This document shows, piece by piece, positions 39,535 to 49,588 of a stretch of 64,000 nucleotides of DNA (the first letter of the stretch is position 1; the number at the start of each line of letters is the position of its first letter). The translations under genes were made by a program, and so were the position numbers. The notes beneath the pieces are model-generated. The model was given only the letters and a program-made list of their open reading frames with translations, ran no database searches and had not been told where the DNA came from. The stretch is from Mactra quadrangularis (Eukaryota; Mollusca; Bivalvia; Venerida; Mactridae). The DNA is taken from NCBI GenBank assembly GCA_025267735.1, contig CM046304.1:26167381-26231380 (forward strand), in the 5' to 3' direction.

Positions 39535-40475
39535 CGAGGGGTGTCCCAGTAAATCGTGAACTCTGTTTGTTGCGAGAAAATTATGCGCAATTTCAGCTCC
39601 AACTTTTAACTGCCATTAAATTCATGTGTTATGAGTAAGTATGCTTAATTTTTAGACGGTTAAATAAAAAATAAAGTTTTGCTTCAATTTATAAGACACT
39701 TGGTATGAAAATGCGGCACAAGGCAACGTCATATTAAGACGTCAGGTCTATGAAATCATGTTTATTCACTCTCCAAGTTCGCCTTGTTGTGAACAGTGGC
39801 ATATACAGGCAATGTATTTACTTCATATTTACTTTAAAAAAATGTTTTTGTCCTACTTGTGCTACAAAATTGTTACATCAGTCTCAAAATATTAGTATGG
39901 TCAATGATATATTGGTCCACGTGTTAAGTATCCAACTTAATTTTGAATAACATTTTCAGTAGTTTTTGGTACGATAAATTCAGTGGATATATTACAAAAA
40001 TGAATAACTAGTTGTGCCAGATGGATTATGAAACTGAGTTCCAATTACATAGACTCAATTTTGTCCTGACGTCACCTTATCTCGATTATGTCACATTTTT
40101 TGTGTTTCAGTGCAAACGCGTATTGCACTCTTGTGTACGTATTTTATGATCTGAGATTTGGCGCCATAATATATTGATAAAGTCTGCGAATGTCTAAGTA
40201 AAAATAAAATGCAATTTAAAAATTTAAATTTAAATTTTGCTGTTCACTTGAACTCGGTATGAACGAATATACAGTCGTAAAAGTGGTTGCGCCGCATGTA
40301 CATTCCATGTATTAGTTAAACATTAAAATGACGCCTTTAATGCAAATACTTATAGGTCAAATGCCTAATTTGTATAAGAATATGACTTACAAACAGTCTT
40401 GTAAATTATGATCATCATGTGACGTAAGGAAAGAAAGTTATGGACAAAGTACACGATTTACTAGGACACCCCTCG
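39535..40475. mobile_element. Mariner-type TA-flanked non-autonomous element, compact copy
   Basis: The left terminus CGAGGGGTGTCCCAGTAAAT and right terminus TACTAGGACACCCCTCG are inverted. TA lies outside both (39533-39534 and 40476-40477). The interior aligns over its whole 941 bp with the outer parts of the element at 29240-32692, in the same orientation. It includes GACGTCAGGTCTATGAAATC and ATGATCATCATGTGACGTAA. There is no transposase frame; the short 66-codon frame inside is not conserved in the other copy. Confidence 0.8.
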
Positions 40476-40572
40476 TATTACAGGCAGTGTACGTCAAATA
40501 AACTTCAATACGTTTAACCCTGTATCTTACTAACATGTATTTCATACTTTAACAAGCACCTTAAAAACCTAC

Positions 40573-40732
40573 CATCTTTATTCCTTCCAGAGTGCTACAG
40601 TGACACGTCCTTCTTGAAAAGGCAAAACGTTGATTGGTTTTCCAGGGTGTTGCAAAAAAGTATAAATCTTGCGTTGGAGATGTGATGCGTAGCACACCTT
40701 TCTGCTTATCCTGGCCTAGGTATCATGGAAAT
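40573..40732 (-). other. Candidate 160-nt non-coding exon
   Basis: The minus-strand acceptor GTGTATTTTTTTTCAG is excellent and the donor AGATG/GTAGGTTTTT is good. GC is nearly half, well above the flanks. All three frames contain stops, so if spliced it would be an untranslated or lncRNA exon. Read on the plus strand, the same patch has an inverted CCAAT box (GATTGG, near 40633) and TATAAA (near 40661), which could instead mark a plus-strand promoter. The two readings cannot be separated from sequence alone. Confidence 0.25.
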
Positions 40733-41221
40733 CTGAAAAAAAATACACTAAACACATTTAAAACTTGAACTAGAATTAACAAAGGGTTCTTGAAAAAGTC
40801 CTTTGTTTGTTCCTGCAAACAGTACAAGTAATATGTCATAAACGAGGTCATGAAAACTATTACATGAAAAGTAGGTTGATAAGTAAATCAATATGCCACC
40901 ACAATAGTAATTTATAAACACAATTCCTAAGCATTTATAACAATCCTCTCTGAGACGTTTTTGCTTTACCAAGAATTTATGTTTTAGAATTCAAATAGAA
41001 TATACTGAGAATATTTTCTTTACAAAAATATTTTCGATACAAAATGAAAACATGTGTACTATAATAAAGAATGAAGAAATGTAGTACACATTAAATAAGG
41101 TAAAACAGGAAAGCCAGAGTATTCCTATATTGCCCGACTGAAATTTCCGGTTGTAAGGCTGAGCTGGTCTGACCAAACGAATGGTTTCAATTTTATATGG
41201 CATATTTTAAATGAGAACTAA
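40733..41221. other. AT-rich non-coding DNA
   Basis: No gene recognised. Confidence 0.55.
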
Positions 41222-43830
41222 ACAGAGCAAATTAAGCAACAACAAAAAAAAACAATAACTGAAATAACGGTATCAACAGCTAAAACAACAGTAATAACAA
41301 CTCGAAACAACAGTAACAAGAGCTGTCAGTAGAGACAGCATGCTCGACTAAGTAAGTATTTGTCACATGAGATGTGGTTGATGATAAGAAACATATATTT
41401 GAAAATGATACCTTAAGACATAAAGACTTTAAAGTAAGAAAAATGTTGATTTTTTAAGAAAATTTAAAGTTCAAAGGAGACAATTTTGAAAAAAAATATT
41501 TGGAGTTATGAAACTTGTCACATGAGATGTGGCTGATAATAAGGAACATATTTAAAGTTTGAAATTTATACCTACAGAAATAATACAGTTGCAGTAAAAA
41601 ACAAAACAATTTTAACAAAAATTCTAAGTTCAAAGAGAGATAATTCTGAAAAATGTATTTGGAATTATGAACATTGTTAAGTGAGATAGAGTTAATAATT
41701 AGGAACATATATTTAAAGTTTGAAGTTGATACCTAAAGAAATAAAACAGTTACAGTTAAAACAATTTTTTTTAAACTCTAAGTTCAAGGGGAGATAATTC
41801 TGTAAAAATGTATTTGGAGTTAAGAACCCTGTCACATGAGATGTGGTTGATATTAGGGAACATATATTTAAAGTTTGAAGTTGATACCTAAAGAAATAAA
41901 ACAGTTGCAGCAAAAACTAATATGTTTTTAAGAAAACTCAAAAGTTCAAGGGGAGATAATTTAAGATGAGTTGATACCTTCAGAAATAAAAAAGACATAG
42001 TAAAATATATTTTACTGCACAAAAACTTTAATTAGAAATATTGACGCGGACGCCGACGCTGGGGCGAGTAGGAGAGCTCTTCATTTCTTCGAAAAGTCGA
42101 GCTAAAAACGACTTAAATCAAAAGCATCAACAACTGAAACAACGGTATCAACAGCTAAAACAGCAGTAATAACAACAACAGTATAAACGACTTAAACAAC
42201 ACTATTAACAACACATTCAATAGAAAAAAACAACTAAAATCAACAGTTGCGACAATTCACCAATGGCAACAACAACAAAAAAACAACTGCAACAACAAAA
42301 AGAATTTAACAAAAATTGACAATATTAACCGACTGAAGTAACCTAAAGAGCTGCGATAAGTAAACACAATTTTAAGCGAAAACAACTCCAAGAACAGCAA
42401 CAACAACATCTAAAATAACAGAATAACAACTAAACGAACAGTAACTACAACTAGAACAACGGCAAGCAACAACTAAAACAGCTACAAAAAAACTAAAAAC
42501 AACAGCAATAACAACTAAAAAAAACAGCAACAACGACTCAAACAGCAGCCAGCAAAAGCCCGAAACAACGGCTTCATCAATTAAAACAACTGCAAACTTT
42601 AAGGACAAAATAACAGCAATAGCTACTTAAACAACATCATCTACAACTAAAACAACAGCATCAAATACTCAAAACAACAGAACTCAACTTAACACAAGAG
42701 CAATAACAACTCATAACAAAGCAAAAAGAACAACAGCAACATTGATAACAAATAGAACAACGGCAACAAATAAATAGCAGCAACAGAATATAAAAAGCAG
42801 CGTCAACAACTAAAACAACAGTATACACAACAACAGAATCAACAACTAAAACAACAGCGACAACTACTAATTTAAAGCAGTTGCAACAACTAAAACACCA
42901 TCGGTAACAAATTTAAACAACATCAACAACTAAATTAACAGCTAAGTAACAACTAAAAAAAAACAGCTACAGAAACTACCTCAAAACAGCAGCAAAATTC
43001 CAAAACAACTGGTTCCTACCTAAACATTTACAAACAACAAGTAAAAAGAACATCAACAATGACTTAAACAACAGCATCAGTAACTTACAACAGCTTCAAC
43101 AACTAAAAGCTACAACATCAACAACTTCAACGACAGTTTCAATTTAAAAAAAACCCAGCAGTTTAAGACTAAAACAACGGCATCAACTAAACTAACAGCG
43201 AAAAGAACTCTACAGCCACAACAACGCAAAACAACAGCTATATTAACACAAAACAACAGCTACATTAACACTAAACAACAGCTACATTAACACAAAAAAC
43301 AGCTTCAACAACTCTAAACAACAGCTAAATTAACCCAAAAAACCCCGGCTACAACAACTAAAAACAACAGCTACGTTAACACAAAACAACAGCTACAACA
43401 ACTCGAAACAACAGCTACTACAACTCAAAACAACAGCTACACTAACACAAAACAACAGCTACTACAACTCAAAACAACAGCAACAACATCGGAAAGCAAC
43501 AGCAACAACAACTCAAAACAAAAACTCATAACAAAAACTACACCAACAACAGCAAAAACTCAAAACAGCAGCTACAACAACTCAAAGGAACAGCAACAAA
43601 GTTAAAACCATAGCTAAAACAACTCATAACAACAGCTGCAAAAAGTTTAACAACAATTACAACAAATCAAAAGAACAGCGTCAACAACTCAAACAACAAT
43701 AAGTCACAAATCAAAACATATCAACAGCCCAAAACAACAGCTACAACAGCTAATAGCAACAGCAACAACAACTCAAAACAATCAATATCATTATCAACTT
43801 ATCTACCAACTCCACTATAACAACAATAAA
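41222..43830 (+). repeat. Degenerate AAC/ACA-rich tract, G- and T-poor on this strand
   Basis: Runs of AACAACARCWAMAACAACAG-like sequence fill 41222-41317 and 42107-43830. The plus strand is dominated by A and C. Sub-repeats such as ACAACAGCTACATTAACAC recur around 43215-43470. A ~45-bp stretch containing ACGGTATCAACAGCTAAAAC appears on both sides of the element at 41318-42104, so that element split one continuous tract. The minus-strand frame at 42372-42608 is a low-complexity translation of this tract, not a gene. Confidence 0.85.
41318..42104. mobile_element. Pearl-like element with ~155-bp core repeats
   Basis: It starts AAGAGCTGTCAGTAGAGACA with GCTCGAC nearby. It ends with a CpG-rich GACGCGGACGCCGACGCTGG stretch and TTCGAAAAGTCGAGCT. 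Between these are about four copies of a ~155-bp unit marked by CACATGAGATGTGG, GGAACATATATTTAAAGTTT and GGAGATAATT at ~41366, 41519, 41674 and 41832. A core of 150-170-bp repeats between short unique ends is the layout of bivalve 'pearl' elements. The terminal sequences match a repeat I remember as widespread in bivalves. No coding capacity. Confidence 0.6.
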
Positions 43831-43854
43831 TACATCTACATTTAAAACATGTAT

Positions 43855-44340
43855 ATGGGCAACAAATATCTCAAGGACAAAAAGTCCAAGATGACTTGTT
43901 TAATATCAGAAGGCCATAAATTCCACGCGTAAATAGACAACAAACATCTCAAGGACTAAGTCCGAGACGACTTGTTGCTAAATTTCAGCAGGCCAAATTA
44001 TAAATTCCACGCGTAAATAGACAACAAACATCTCAAGGACATAAAGTCCGAGACGACTTGTTGCTACATTTCAGCAGGCCAAATTATAAATTCCACGCGT
44101 AAATAGACAACAAACATCTCAAGGACATAAAGTCCGAGACGACTTGTTGCTAAATTTCAGTAGGCCAAATTATAAATTCCACGCGTAAATGGACCACAAA
44201 CATCTCAAGGACATAAAGTCCGAGACGACTTGTTGCTAAATTTCAGCAGGCCAAATTATAAATTCCACGCGTAAATGGACAACAAACATCTCAAGGACAT
44301 AAGACCGAGACGACTTGTTTGATATCAGCAGGTCATTGGA
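43855..44340 (+). repeat. 86-bp satellite, about six units
   Basis: Units contain CATCTCAAGGACATAAAGTC, GAGACGACTTGTTGCTA, TTTCAGCAGGCCAAATTATA and TTCCACGCGTAAAT. The CACGCGT marker recurs at 43924, 44008, 44094, 44180 and 44266, giving periods of 84, 86, 86 and 86. First and last units are diverged. Every unit keeps ACGCGT, unusual in CpG-poor DNA. Confidence 0.9.
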
Positions 44341-45055
44341 TTTCGTGTCAGTTCTTGACTGTCTGCAGTAGGATCAAATCCAACATTGACTAACTTGTTG
44401 ACAAACCATTTTGATAAGTCTGTTACTCCAAAAATTCTGAAACGATACACATGTAAGCACTTTTAATACTGTACTGGTTTTTTCGTAACAAATAGCCTAC
44501 AAAAACTGGATAGTCACTGCAACATTTTACAATATGACTAGAATCAAAACTCGATCGTCTGAAGTCAATAAATTGATCGATGTTCATAAACAAATGTTGA
44601 TCAAGAAAACAACTATGTCATGTGAGAAAAAAATGTGCAGAGGATTCCGAGTAAACAATCACAATTTACGGACTAATGTGGTCATTTTTGGCCATAAAAT
44701 GTAATACACGTAGGCCTTGTTATTTTATGCACTTCTTGAGTCTTTCCTTATTTTACTGCTGCAAAATTTTGAGGTAAATAAAGTGATTGTATACATTCCG
44801 AAGATCACGTGACTATATATATGCTAGTTAGAACAGAACAGAACAGAACATCTATACTTGGCGTTAATGAAAACTTACCACTTACATGAACCTAATTTTT
44901 GAAAAAAATGAAAACACTTACAAATATAAAAATTTTACATGATTTTAAATATTATATTAGAAAATAGGATTTTTCTTTGCAAGTACGGAATCTAAGCATA
45001 AACGGATAAACTCCGCGAACCAAGACAACCACCTCGAAAATGAAAGTTACGGACC
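44341..45055. other. Non-coding DNA with short pentanucleotide repeat
   Basis: (GAACA)4 at 44831-44850 and TCACGTGA near 44806. A 14-bp inverted pair, AAAATAGGATTTTT at 44961-44974 and AAAAATCCTATTTT at 45851-45864, flanks the Tc1-like relic and may be a remnant of its terminal repeats. Confidence 0.4.
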
Positions 45056-45743
45056 TCAGTTGCGGGTATGCCCTCCCTCTGCATCAAGTTCAGCTTGACA
45101 TTTACGTCTCATACTCCGTATCAGACGCAGGACTCTGTACTTTGGTATTGCATCCCACTCCTCAGTCAGTGCTTGTATACGTTGCTTTAAATTATAGACG
45201 TGACGTCTGACGTCATAAACCCTTAGGTCAAGTTGGTCCCAAAGATGCTTTATAAGGTTTAAGTCGGGACTGAATGCTGGTCAAGGCGATGTGTGGACAT
45301 TATCATCCTGCAGGAAATCTTTTGTAACGCGAACAGAGTTGGGCCGTGTACTGTTTTGCTGGAGAAGGTTGACGTCAGTGTCAGTCTGAATAAAAGAAAG
45401 AACTACTGGCCTCAGCACATTATCAATGTAACGATGAGCAGTAAGTGTTCCATGCAATACAATAAGTGGGGTCTTGTGCCTCCAAGAAATGCCTTCCAAA
45501 ACCATGACACTATCACCACCAAAGCGTGCAGCAGGAGAATTTGACGATCGGTACGTCCTGACGTCAACTTTTCACGACCTAGGCGTGACCTACCTTTCAC
45601 TGAGTCTATCTGTTCATTTTCCTAACCAGATTCATGATTGTCTGATGGGAGCAGCCAATGTGACGAGCAATCTCAAGAAATGAAAGCCCGGCGTCAGCAA
45701 TGCCGAGAACTTGGTGACGTTGAGTGTCTCCTAAACGTGGCAT
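45056..45743 (-). pseudogene. Tc1-like transposase relic
   Basis: The start MPRLGDTQRHQVLGIADAGL leads into an HTH reading EIARHIGCSHQTIMNLVRK, the DNA-binding domain of Tc1-type transposases (about 45606-45743). A stop and frame change follow at ~45606, then KGRSRLGREKLTSGRTDRQI. Around 45525 the frame jumps to FGGDSVMVLEGISW, so roughly 100 residues expected between them, including the first catalytic Asp, are missing. The C-terminal part keeps TRPNSVRVT, then a TGA (45281-45283) where Trp is expected before PAFSPDLN. The second catalytic position is Asn (QQNSTRP) and the Glu of NPIEHLW is Lys (NLIKHLW). It ends near 45056. Clearly inactive: deletion, frameshifts, a stop and lost catalytic residues. 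Confidence 0.9.
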
Positions 45744-45864
45744 TTGAATAGCAATAGTTGAAATTACGAAGGGTTTTTCTTCACCTGTCGAATAACTGTC
45801 GTAAGAGACATGATTTACACAAATTACTGGATACATGTCGCTCTAACAAAAAAAATCCTATTTT

Positions 45865-46599
45865 GCACGTGCAGTCCGGGACTCGAACATCGTAAATCAG
45901 TTTTAAATTCTTTTGGCAGCAATGACTACATGTGTATGCCAAACATGTGTCTACGTAAAGTTTTTACTGCGATTCAATTCTATTATCATAAAGCGAGGGT
46001 TGGTAGGGTGGTAAGTTTTCATTGACGCCGAGTATACTTTATTATACCCAGGTATTTACAGCATGAGAATACAGCCGTATAGACAAAATGCCTTAAAATA
46101 TGGATATTTTCTGTTCATTAATAAGATAACTTGAATTGCAGCGCATTTATTCTTCATAATCGTCGAGCATTTTTGATTCGCCTGGGAGTACTCAAGTTAA
46201 ATTGGATTTTAGACAGTTTTTAATCAACACTTTTTACAAGTTATATACAGAGGTCTAACCCAATTAGCTTTCATGGAAACTCTTCTTTACAAGTACAGGT
46301 TTACTTCTTCATATGGAGCTGACAACTCCTCCCTCTACGGACAAAAGTCTGTACTAAAAATCAAATTTTAAGGGTAGGGTATTTTCTACCGCGCGGTCGG
46401 GGATGGAAACAATTTCTAATTTCTTTCGACAATGTTTGTACTCCTAAAGTTGATATTATAGTTCAACTGCTCTAAATTCGCTGAAAACTATCCCGTAGAA
46501 AACTCGCAAATTTTAAATATCATTGTGAACCTGATTCTCTATTTAGTAACTTTAAAATAAAATAAAAAGTTTCCTAGGCAAACTTATCATGTTTACGTA
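45865..46599. other. Non-coding DNA
   Basis: No gene recognised. The short frame at 45810-46025 has no domain. A small GC patch, CCGCGCGGTCGGGGATGG, is at about 46390. Confidence 0.5.
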
Positions 46600-46735
46600 T
46601 TTATATTGGTGGGCGCTAATATTGGCATTTAAAAAATTTTTTATTGGCGGTGAATATATTGGCGATGTGAAGGCTAACCGCCAATATTAACCCATGCTCG
46701 ATTTCAAACCGCCAAAATTAAAGTAAGTTGGAAGA
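46600..46735. repeat. Interspersed repeat rich in TTGGCGG/CCGCCAA
   Basis: TTATTGGCGGTGAATATATT and TATTGGCGATG on one side face AACCGCCAATATTAACCC and AAACCGCCAAAATTAAAG on the other, giving a loosely inverted arrangement. I remember similar CCGCCAAAATTAA sequence as a common mollusc repeat. TTTTGGCGG also fits an E2F-type site, probably fortuitously. Confidence 0.4.
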
Positions 46736-47006
46736 TTGTTGTTCTTATCATTATAATGTCATACCTTTTATTTTCATCTCTCTTAATAGATCACGAATGA
46801 GACAAGTTTTAGTTCATTTATGGTAAAAACTCAAATGATTGAATTCACATTGGTCCCATACATGATTATATCTGAAGAATAAAAAAAACAATACAAGTTT
46901 AAGATAAAAAACGTTCAGACCTATGACATGAATTACAATGTATTATCAAGACTGTTGACAAGATTGAAGCTTCCGACATATGTCTGTAAAAAACAAATGT
47001 GGCTAT

Positions 47007-47358
47007 TAAGGGACCTTGGCCAGTTATTTTTCTTCAAATAGGTAGGTCCAATCATGCAGTTGGATTACTCGGATTTTATCTTACTTTTCAAGGTCAATAT
47101 TTCACGATTAATCTTAAATAACTTTTTTGTAAATATTTGTTTGAAAATCAAGCAACATATTGTTTTGTTGAAGAACTATCTAACTTTCATCACTTTTGTT
47201 AATATCTTGATTTTCAAGAAATATATTTAATGAAATATTTTATTATCCTTACAAAGGACTTCAAACATAAAATCCGAGGATTCCAATTGATAGGACCTAC
47301 TTATCAATTGGATTGCTTCAGATTTTATCAAGGAAAGATAACTGACAAAAGCCCCTCA
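47007..47358. mobile_element. Foldback MITE candidate
   Basis: The left end AAGGGACCTTGGCCAGTTAT is similar to the minus strand of the right end (GGGGCTTTTGTCAGTTATC) over about 30 bp with mismatches. Inside, AGGTCCAATCATGCAGTTGG plus CTCGGATTTTATC near 47042-47080 is mirrored at 47268-47300. A perfect 11-bp hairpin, TCCAATTGATA/TATCAATTGGA, spans 47282-47312. Multiple nested inverted repeats and no coding sequence suggest a foldback-type MITE. Target duplication is not obvious. Confidence 0.4.
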
Positions 47359-47924
47359 TTATAAAACGTTTAACTTAAAAAACAACTATAAAAGCATCTG
47401 TTATATTATTGAAGTTAATTTGAACTTCTTTCAACTGATTAGAACTTTACTTAAATAGGTGTCAGTCATTTTGTGGCGATTCTACCTCTTTTAAGCTACC
47501 GCTTTATTCAAACTTACTTTATCCCTTGAACATTCTCGTACGCAAAGGTTATCAATATTCTCGATCTAACAAGAACCTTGATAACCTCTGGGTATGAGAA
47601 AGTCGCTTGATATGCGAAACCCAAATCTTACGCAAATTCCAACTATTTTTCTAAATGTATACAGAATTTCTTGTTTGAAATAAAAGGTACTCTTTACTTA
47701 ATGAGAATGTCGGTGTTGTGTTGGAAGTAAGAAACTTGGAGTAACGGTTTAATAATCAAGGATTTCCAAGCTGCCCATATTACTCCTTTTTAATTTCATA
47801 CTCAATATACTCATGAAACTTCCATCCAAAACTCACTCGCATGCATATATAGCAGCACGCACGAAGTAACTAGTTACTATTTTTATTAATTAATTTTAGT
47901 TCGATGGTAAAACTATTTCTCACA
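47359..47924. other. Non-coding DNA
   Basis: Nothing recognised. Confidence 0.5.
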
Positions 47925-48092
47925 ACTAAGATTAGTCAATCTCTAGCCCGATTCCTGGTCCATAGAACTTATCTTGCAGAATGTAGTTCTTGCTCATTGA
48001 AATAACAAGGTAGGTTTTGGATGCAATTAAAACAGAACTGGCTATCCAATGATAGTCAAACACTGTAAACACTTGGCTACGCCTACTCCGGC
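47925..48092 (-). repeat. SINE family 2 copy
   Basis: On the minus strand: GTAGGCGTAGCCAAGTGTTT head, ATTGGATAGCCAGTTCTGTT, a degenerate B box, AAAACCTACCTTGTTATTTC, the TGAGCAAGAACTA motif, GACCAGGAATCGG and an AATCTTAGTTGTGAGAAATA tail. The order is the same as in the copy at 13735-13916. Confidence 0.6.
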
Positions 48093-49329
48093 CGTCAAAA
48101 CAAAAGAATAGAGTCAAAGATTAAAGTTTAAAAAAAAATACAACCACGGCAAAGTTCCACAACCTGCACCATTAAACTTGATAGTCTTCATAAATATACG
48201 CTCTCGTTATAGGGACCTTTCTACTTAAATAAAGGTATTTAGGACGGAAAGTGTCAAAATCTGAAAACGTATCTGTTATAACTGGAGTGGTCACCATAGC
48301 GGAACTTAATTGCATATCAATAGATTAAAATACCTTTAATTCTTCCAAGGACTCGTTAAGATTTTAAGCTGTTATCATTTTCACAAATCCATCAGTAGCA
48401 AGTATTCAAGAAGTCAGGTCTAGTGAGATTATAGAACACTCTTGTCTTCTTGGAAAAAATCAATGACAACACCGTCTTCAATATTATGTCAGAAAAGGTC
48501 GAATGGTTTCGGATCTACATTGTCCTGAAATAATTGTTAGAATTAGATATTATTCAAACGCAATTTGCATAATTAGAGCTGCGTATTTAAAGTTAAGGGC
48601 ATACTCTTGCATTTTACTCTGATGTATTACGATGATTTTAACAAATTTCAATTTGAATGGTTCTCATACATAATGTAAGAAGCAGCCTTTCCTAGATATT
48701 ATGGCAACTGGTACTAACTTAAATATTAATACGAATCTAGAATTATGTAAAAGAAATAATTGTACCAAATCTGAGTTGCAAGAAAGTTTTTTTCACAATC
48801 GAGCTGAAATAATTAGTACATGTATATACAAACACATTTTTACATAGGTTATGACAGTGATAGGACTTTGGTCCAGAGATTGTTATTGGTAATTTCCATA
48901 AATGACCATAAATAAACCAAACCTGCTATAGGTCTACAGGCATCGACACTCTGTAGCGATAACATCAATCTGAAATAGATGAAAACACAGAAGCGAAACC
49001 CGAAATGACCGTTTCCAAATAAATACAGTTAAATTGAAATTTTCCTAATCAAGTTTGAATAATTGTGAAATTTCAGACTGTGACATTTTTGTCATGTGTA
49101 CTATGTGCTAGTAGTGATGAACGATAGAACCTTAATTCAAATTAAACATTTTTTAGAAAACGGGTATCGAAATGTGGAATTCAAATATAATATGACTAAT
49201 AAGAAACAAATGAATACATGTAAGATGCAGTGAAGTAAAATAATTAAAATATTAAAACGCGGAACTGCAACTGGGGATGATATAAAGGGGACACCCACAA
49301 GCATGCATCCAAGGCAAGGAATGGAAAAA
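48093..49329. other. AT-rich non-coding DNA
   Basis: No gene recognised. Confidence 0.55.
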
Positions 49330-49588
49330 GCTATGATGTTTTTATCCGTTAGGGTGGTAATTTGCGCTCAAATACACAATGACTTAACAAGTCTATGATC
49401 ACCGTTATTCTAAGATATGAGAATCGTACAAGAACAAGGAAAGAACACTTTTCTTTTGGATACTTTTTTTTTGTGAATGAAAACCATGATCTAATGATCC
49501 GTTAAGGGTAGTAATTTGCGCTACGTATACACAGGACTGTTTTAAGTCTATGTTCACAGTTATTCTAAGAAATGAGTATCGTACTTTG
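49330..49588 (+). repeat. Duplicated left flank of the 50-bp minisatellite
   Basis: GGTGGTAATTTGCGCT...CACCGTTATTCTAAGATATGAG (split motif, near 49353-49421) recurs as GGTAGTAATTTGCGCT...CACAGTTATTCTAAGAAATGAG at about 49508-49576. After the first copy comes one diverged minisatellite unit (CAAGAACAAGGAAAGAAC, CTTTTGGATAC). After the second the main array begins. A segment containing flank plus unit was therefore duplicated. Confidence 0.7.

Noticed and set aside
42372..42608. Minus-strand 78-codon ORF with many V, S, C and L residues, like a membrane protein
   Set aside because: It is the reverse translation of the AAC/ACA low-complexity tract.
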